DNA of 64,000 nt, taken from Thalassobellus sediminis. GTDB taxonomy: Bacteria > Bacteroidota > Bacteroidia > Flavobacteriales > Flavobacteriaceae. Positions 61,179 to 64,000 of the stretch are shown here, piece after piece. The number at the start of each line of letters is the position of its first letter. Within the stretch, counting starts at the first letter, position 1. The notes under the pieces are model-generated. The model did not search any database, was not told the origin of the DNA, and was given only the letters and a program-made list of their open reading frames with translations. The stretch covers positions 248,001 through 312,000 of the forward strand of contig NZ_JBISCD010000037.1 of NCBI RefSeq assembly GCF_044386045.1, read 5' to 3'. A program made the translations under genes and the position numbers.

Positions 61179-63560
61179 TTAAAATTTAAAGTTATAAGTT
61201 ACTGATGGCACCATTCCGAAAATGGCAGTTCTTGTCGCTTCGTTAATTCCTAAATCTTGATTTTGAGAAAAAGAAATAGAAGCTGCATTTTTCTGATTAT
61301 AAACATTATAAATACCAAAAACCCATTCGCCTTTCCATCGATTGTTTGGTTTTCTATTAGGAGTATATGTTGCTGAAATATCTAACCTATGATAAGCAGG
61401 TAATCTATCTGAATTTCTAGCAGAAAAACTAGCTATTGATTGCCCTTCGTATTGATACTGACCATTAGGATACGTTACAGGTCTTCCTGTTTGAAACACC
61501 ATATTACTACCAAATGTCCATTTATTATTAAGTTCATAAGATCCTGTAATTGAAAAATCATGAGTTCTATCAAAAGCTGAATTATACCAATCTCCACTAT
61601 TAATTCCAGGACCTCCAGCAATGCCTCCTAATGTTCTTTGCTCTGCTTTAGATAACGTATAAGCTATCCAACCAGTAAAACGTCCTTCATTTTTACGTAC
61701 TAAGAATTCTAATCCATAAGCGCGTGCTTCACCATTTAAAATTTCAGTTTCAATGGTATTATTTCCAATTAAATCTGAACCATCAATGTAATCTATTCGG
61801 TTATCTGTTGTTTTATAGTACCCTTCAACTTCTAACGAATATTTTTTGTCATTAAAATCTCTAAAATACCCTAAAGCATACTGATTAGATAATTGTGGTT
61901 TTATATATTTTCCACTTGTTGTCCAAACATCCAAAGGTGTTACAGATGTTGTATTTGATAGTAAATGAATATATTGAGCTGCTCTTGAATATCCTGCCTT
62001 TATAGAAGACGATTCGTTTAATTGGTAAGCTAAAGATGCTCTAGGTTCTATATTACCAAAAGTTTTTATCGTTTCGTCTTTTTTGTAATCGGTTTCTCCT
62101 ATTTCGGTACCACGTTGATAAATACCTAAAAGACTGTTGTAAACTACGGGTTGATTATTAGCATAATCTATCATAGCTTGTCCTCCTAAACGACTAAAAG
62201 CACTGTGTCTCAATCCATATTGCGCTGTTAATTTATCGGTTAATTTATGCTCTGCACTAACATACAAACCACTTTCAAAAGCCTTTTTTCTATCTAAAGA
62301 CAATGGATTTACTGAAGACGTTTCAGAAGTTGGACGTATTTGTCCAGGATCGAAATCATAATAAATCGCACTCGCTCCAAAATCTAATTTAAAGTTATTA
62401 CTTGCATAGTATTTAAAATCATATTTAACATTGTAGTTCGTAATTGAAGAAACCCAATCGAATTCCTCACTCGTAATTCCTAAATCATAATCATATTTAC
62501 TATAGATTAATGATAGGTTAGAAAATAGTTTTTCATTAAAAAGATGATTCCATCTTATATTCCCAGACGTATTACCATAACTTGTTTTAAAGCTTTCACC
62601 CAATCTAAAAGTATCTCTACCAAAATATCCTGACAAGTATAACTTGTTGTTATTATTTAAGTTGTAATTAGTTTTAAGATTTAAATCGTAAAAACCAACT
62701 CTACTATCTTCATCTGCTGCTTTTAAAAACAGGTTTGCATAAGAACTTCTACCCGCTACTAAAAAAGAGCCTTTATCTTTAAACATAGGCCCTTCAACAG
62801 TAAGCCTACTAGAAATTAGCCCAATACCACCTGTTAAGGATAGGTTCTTACTATTTCCATCTTTTTGGCGAATATCTAACACCGAAGATGTTCTACCTCC
62901 AAACCGTGCTGGAATACCTCCTTTATACAATTTTATATCCTTAATAGCATCGGCATTAAAAACAGAAAAGAAACCTAACATATGTGACGTATTATAAATA
63001 ATGGCTTCATCTAGCAATACTAAATTCTGATCTACCGCACCACCACGTACATGAAAACCACCTGTACCTTCACCATTTTTTGTAACTCCGGGAAGCATTT
63101 GTAATGATTTTATAATATCGACTTCTCCTAATACCACAGGCATTTGTTTGACTGTTTTAATATTTAATTTAGAAACACTCATTTCTGGTTTTTTAAGGTT
63201 TACACGTTCTGTTTCTTCTGCAGTAACAAGCACTTCGTCTAACTGTGTTGATGCCTCCTTAATTTCAAAATTTATTTTTTGATCTTTATCTAATATTATT
63301 TCCTGACTCACATCTTCAAATCCTATATAAGACACAACAACTGTATATGTGCCTTTAGGAGCTGAAATAGAATAAAAACCATATTCATTACTTACTGCTC
63401 CAATAGAGGTTCCTTTTAAAAATACAGAGGCTCCAAATGCGGTTTCTCCATTACTAGCTTCTTTAATTATTCCACTAACAGTAAAATTTTCTTGAGAAAA
63501 CATAACCGTTGTTAATAACATAAATAGAAATGCTATTTGTTTCGTTTTTTGATTTTTCAT
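61179..63560 (-). CDS. TonB-dependent outer-membrane receptor
   Basis: This 793-residue protein has a signal peptide (about 1-22, LLTTVMFSQ). A carboxypeptidase-regulatory-like domain (about 24-105: VSGIIKEASNGETAFGASVFLKGTSIGAVSNEYGFYSISAPKG) replaces a simple N-terminus. It is followed by the plug domain (about 125-225: EVLVTAEETERVNLKKPEMSVSKLNIK, LPGVTKNGEGTGGFHVRGG, FGGRTSSVLDIR) and a beta barrel with a terminal aromatic residue (MVPSVTYNFKF). There is no separate SusD partner; a DUF4249 lipoprotein follows instead. The substrate is unknown. It is first in a two-gene unit. Confidence 0.93.
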   Translation of the reverse strand: MKNQKTKQIAFLFMLLTTVMFSQENFTVSGIIKEASNGETAFGASVFLKGTSIGAVSNEYGFYSISAPKGTYTVVVSYIGFEDVSQEIILDKDQKINFEIKEASTQLDEVLVTAEETERVNLKKPEMSVSKLNIKTVKQMPVVLGEVDIIKSLQMLPGVTKNGEGTGGFHVRGGAVDQNLVLLDEAIIYNTSHMLGFFSVFNADAIKDIKLYKGGIPARFGGRTSSVLDIRQKDGNSKNLSLTGGIGLISSRLTVEGPMFKDKGSFLVAGRSSYANLFLKAADEDSRVGFYDLNLKTNYNLNNNNKLYLSGYFGRDTFRLGESFKTSYGNTSGNIRWNHLFNEKLFSNLSLIYSKYDYDLGITSEEFDWVSSITNYNVKYDFKYYASNNFKLDFGASAIYYDFDPGQIRPTSETSSVNPLSLDRKKAFESGLYVSAEHKLTDKLTAQYGLRHSAFSRLGGQAMIDYANNQPVVYNSLLGIYQRGTEIGETDYKKDETIKTFGNIEPRASLAYQLNESSSIKAGYSRAAQYIHLLSNTTSVTPLDVWTTSGKYIKPQLSNQYALGYFRDFNDKKYSLEVEGYYKTTDNRIDYIDGSDLIGNNTIETEILNGEARAYGLEFLVRKNEGRFTGWIAYTLSKAEQRTLGGIAGGPGINSGDWYNSAFDRTHDFSITGSYELNNKWTFGSNMVFQTGRPVTYPNGQYQYEGQSIASFSARNSDRLPAYHRLDISATYTPNRKPNNRWKGEWVFGIYNVYNQKNAASISFSQNQDLGINEATRTAIFGMVPSVTYNFKF

Positions 63561-63609
63561 TTTAATAATTGCTCGTTTTTTTGATGAATGACTATTTTCT
63601 TATTGATGA

Positions 63610-63750
63610 TTATAATTGTTTTATATTATTATTTTGAAATGTCCTTTCTCTAGTTGAAGCATTATTTCTTGAACTAGTTCCTGTATACCATCCAAATCCT
63701 AAAAAAGGAGTGAAAATTTTAGTTGACTGATTTGTGTCTTTTTGATTCAT
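63610..63750 (-). CDS. Possible 46-residue small protein upstream of TonB receptor
   Basis: This is an open frame MNQKDTNQSTKIFTPFLGFG followed by WYTGTSSRNNASTRERTFQN and NNIKQL. It starts at an ATG at 63750 and ends TAA at 63610-63612, 50 nt before the receptor gene. The composition (Asn, Thr, Ser; no helix or membrane segment) is ambiguous, and I know no family. It could be a small peptide or chance. The remaining bases 63751-64000 hold a probable terminator and AT-rich DNA. Confidence 0.3.
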   Translation of the reverse strand: MNQKDTNQSTKIFTPFLGFGWYTGTSSRNNASTRERTFQNNNIKQL

Positions 63751-63848
63751 GATTATTCGTTTTTTGATTGATGAAATAAACAACTACTTCATTGACATAT
63801 AAAAAAACAAAAGGTTGCATGAATTACTATATTTATTTTTTAGGCATA

Positions 63849-63876
63849 AAAAACAACCTTTTTAGGCTGTTCTTTT
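63849..63876 (-). terminator. Probable terminator of a gene beyond the window
   Basis: On the minus strand GAACAGCC-TAAAAA-GGTTGTTTTTTATG forms a hairpin with one G-T pair and a T run. It would end a minus-strand transcript entering from beyond base 64000. Confidence 0.55.
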
Positions 63877-64000
63877 AATTGTTATAAAAAGTTTAACTAT
63901 ATAAAAAGTTAAAGTTTCTATATATAACAAAGCTCTATTTTCAAAAGCCGTTAAAGCCCTTTCTTAAAAAGCTTCAGTAAATATAATTGCCTGTTTATTT

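Overview
This is a low-GC window from a member of the Bacteroidota, most likely a marine Flavobacteriaceae. The family-level call rests on several signs: promoter -7 boxes of the TAnnTTTG type, a lack of Shine-Dalgarno sequences, a C-terminal type IX secretion (T9SS) sorting domain, a TonB-dependent receptor paired with a DUF4249 lipoprotein, many secreted glycan-active enzymes, and flavobacterial dispersed repeats. I cannot name a genus. I see no rRNA, tRNA or CRISPR array.

Layout. 0-3.8 kb: a truncated gene, a small membrane protein, two secreted esterases and a small conserved protein. 3.8-16.9 kb: an exopolysaccharide-type locus with a response-regulator/glycosyltransferase fusion, a degenerate glycosyltransferase paralogue, a large GT-C-like membrane protein, an Ig-like secreted protein, a membrane-anchored TIM-barrel hydrolase, a GT4 transferase, a MOP-family flippase, two STAS proteins and a TPR/beta-barrel outer-membrane protein. 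16.9-18.5 kb: a RAYT transposase bracketed by palindromic REP-like units. 18.5-25.4 kb: a T9SS-secreted propeller-like protein and a five-gene signalling operon (receiver, H-NOX haem sensor, PAS histidine kinase, HPt, LytTR regulator). 25.4-42.2 kb: nitrate and nitrite assimilation, with a rubredoxin protein, a nitrate reductase fusion, a NarK-type transporter, a NarL/NarX-like two-component pair, nirD, nirB and a YdeP-like molybdoenzyme. 42.3-50.8 kb: housekeeping genes (hydrolase, adenine deaminase, tilS, pabB, epimerase, DEAD-box helicase). 51-64 kb: secreted carbohydrate enzymes, a ClC channel, MscS, an ECF sigma factor with a coupled 57-residue protein, and a TonB receptor/DUF4249 pair.

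The main observation joins the exopolysaccharide locus to the H-NOX operon. The motif CCATTCGTCTACAC (minus-strand reading) occurs in five intergenic regions: upstream of the REC-GT2 gene, the GT4 gene, the STAS/flippase operon, the T9SS protein gene and the H-NOX/LytTR operon itself. In four of the five it lies 55-56 nt from a TAnnTTTG-like -7 box. In three it is doubled at exactly 21 nt, two helical turns, as LytTR proteins require. Its core CCATTCGTC differs by one base from the box of AlgR (CCGTTCGTC), the LytTR-family regulator of alginate. I infer an autoregulated, nitric-oxide- or oxygen-responsive phosphorelay that controls production of a surface polysaccharide whose parts list resembles Pel systems (GT4, MOP transporter, TPR-barrel, TIM-barrel hydrolase). 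The operon lies next to the genes that make and consume nitrite.

A second, independent promoter motif is a palindrome TTAAGTA-N3/4-TACTTAA that abuts the -7 box of the nitrate transporter, nirB and pabB genes. It suggests a separate regulator for nitrogen functions.
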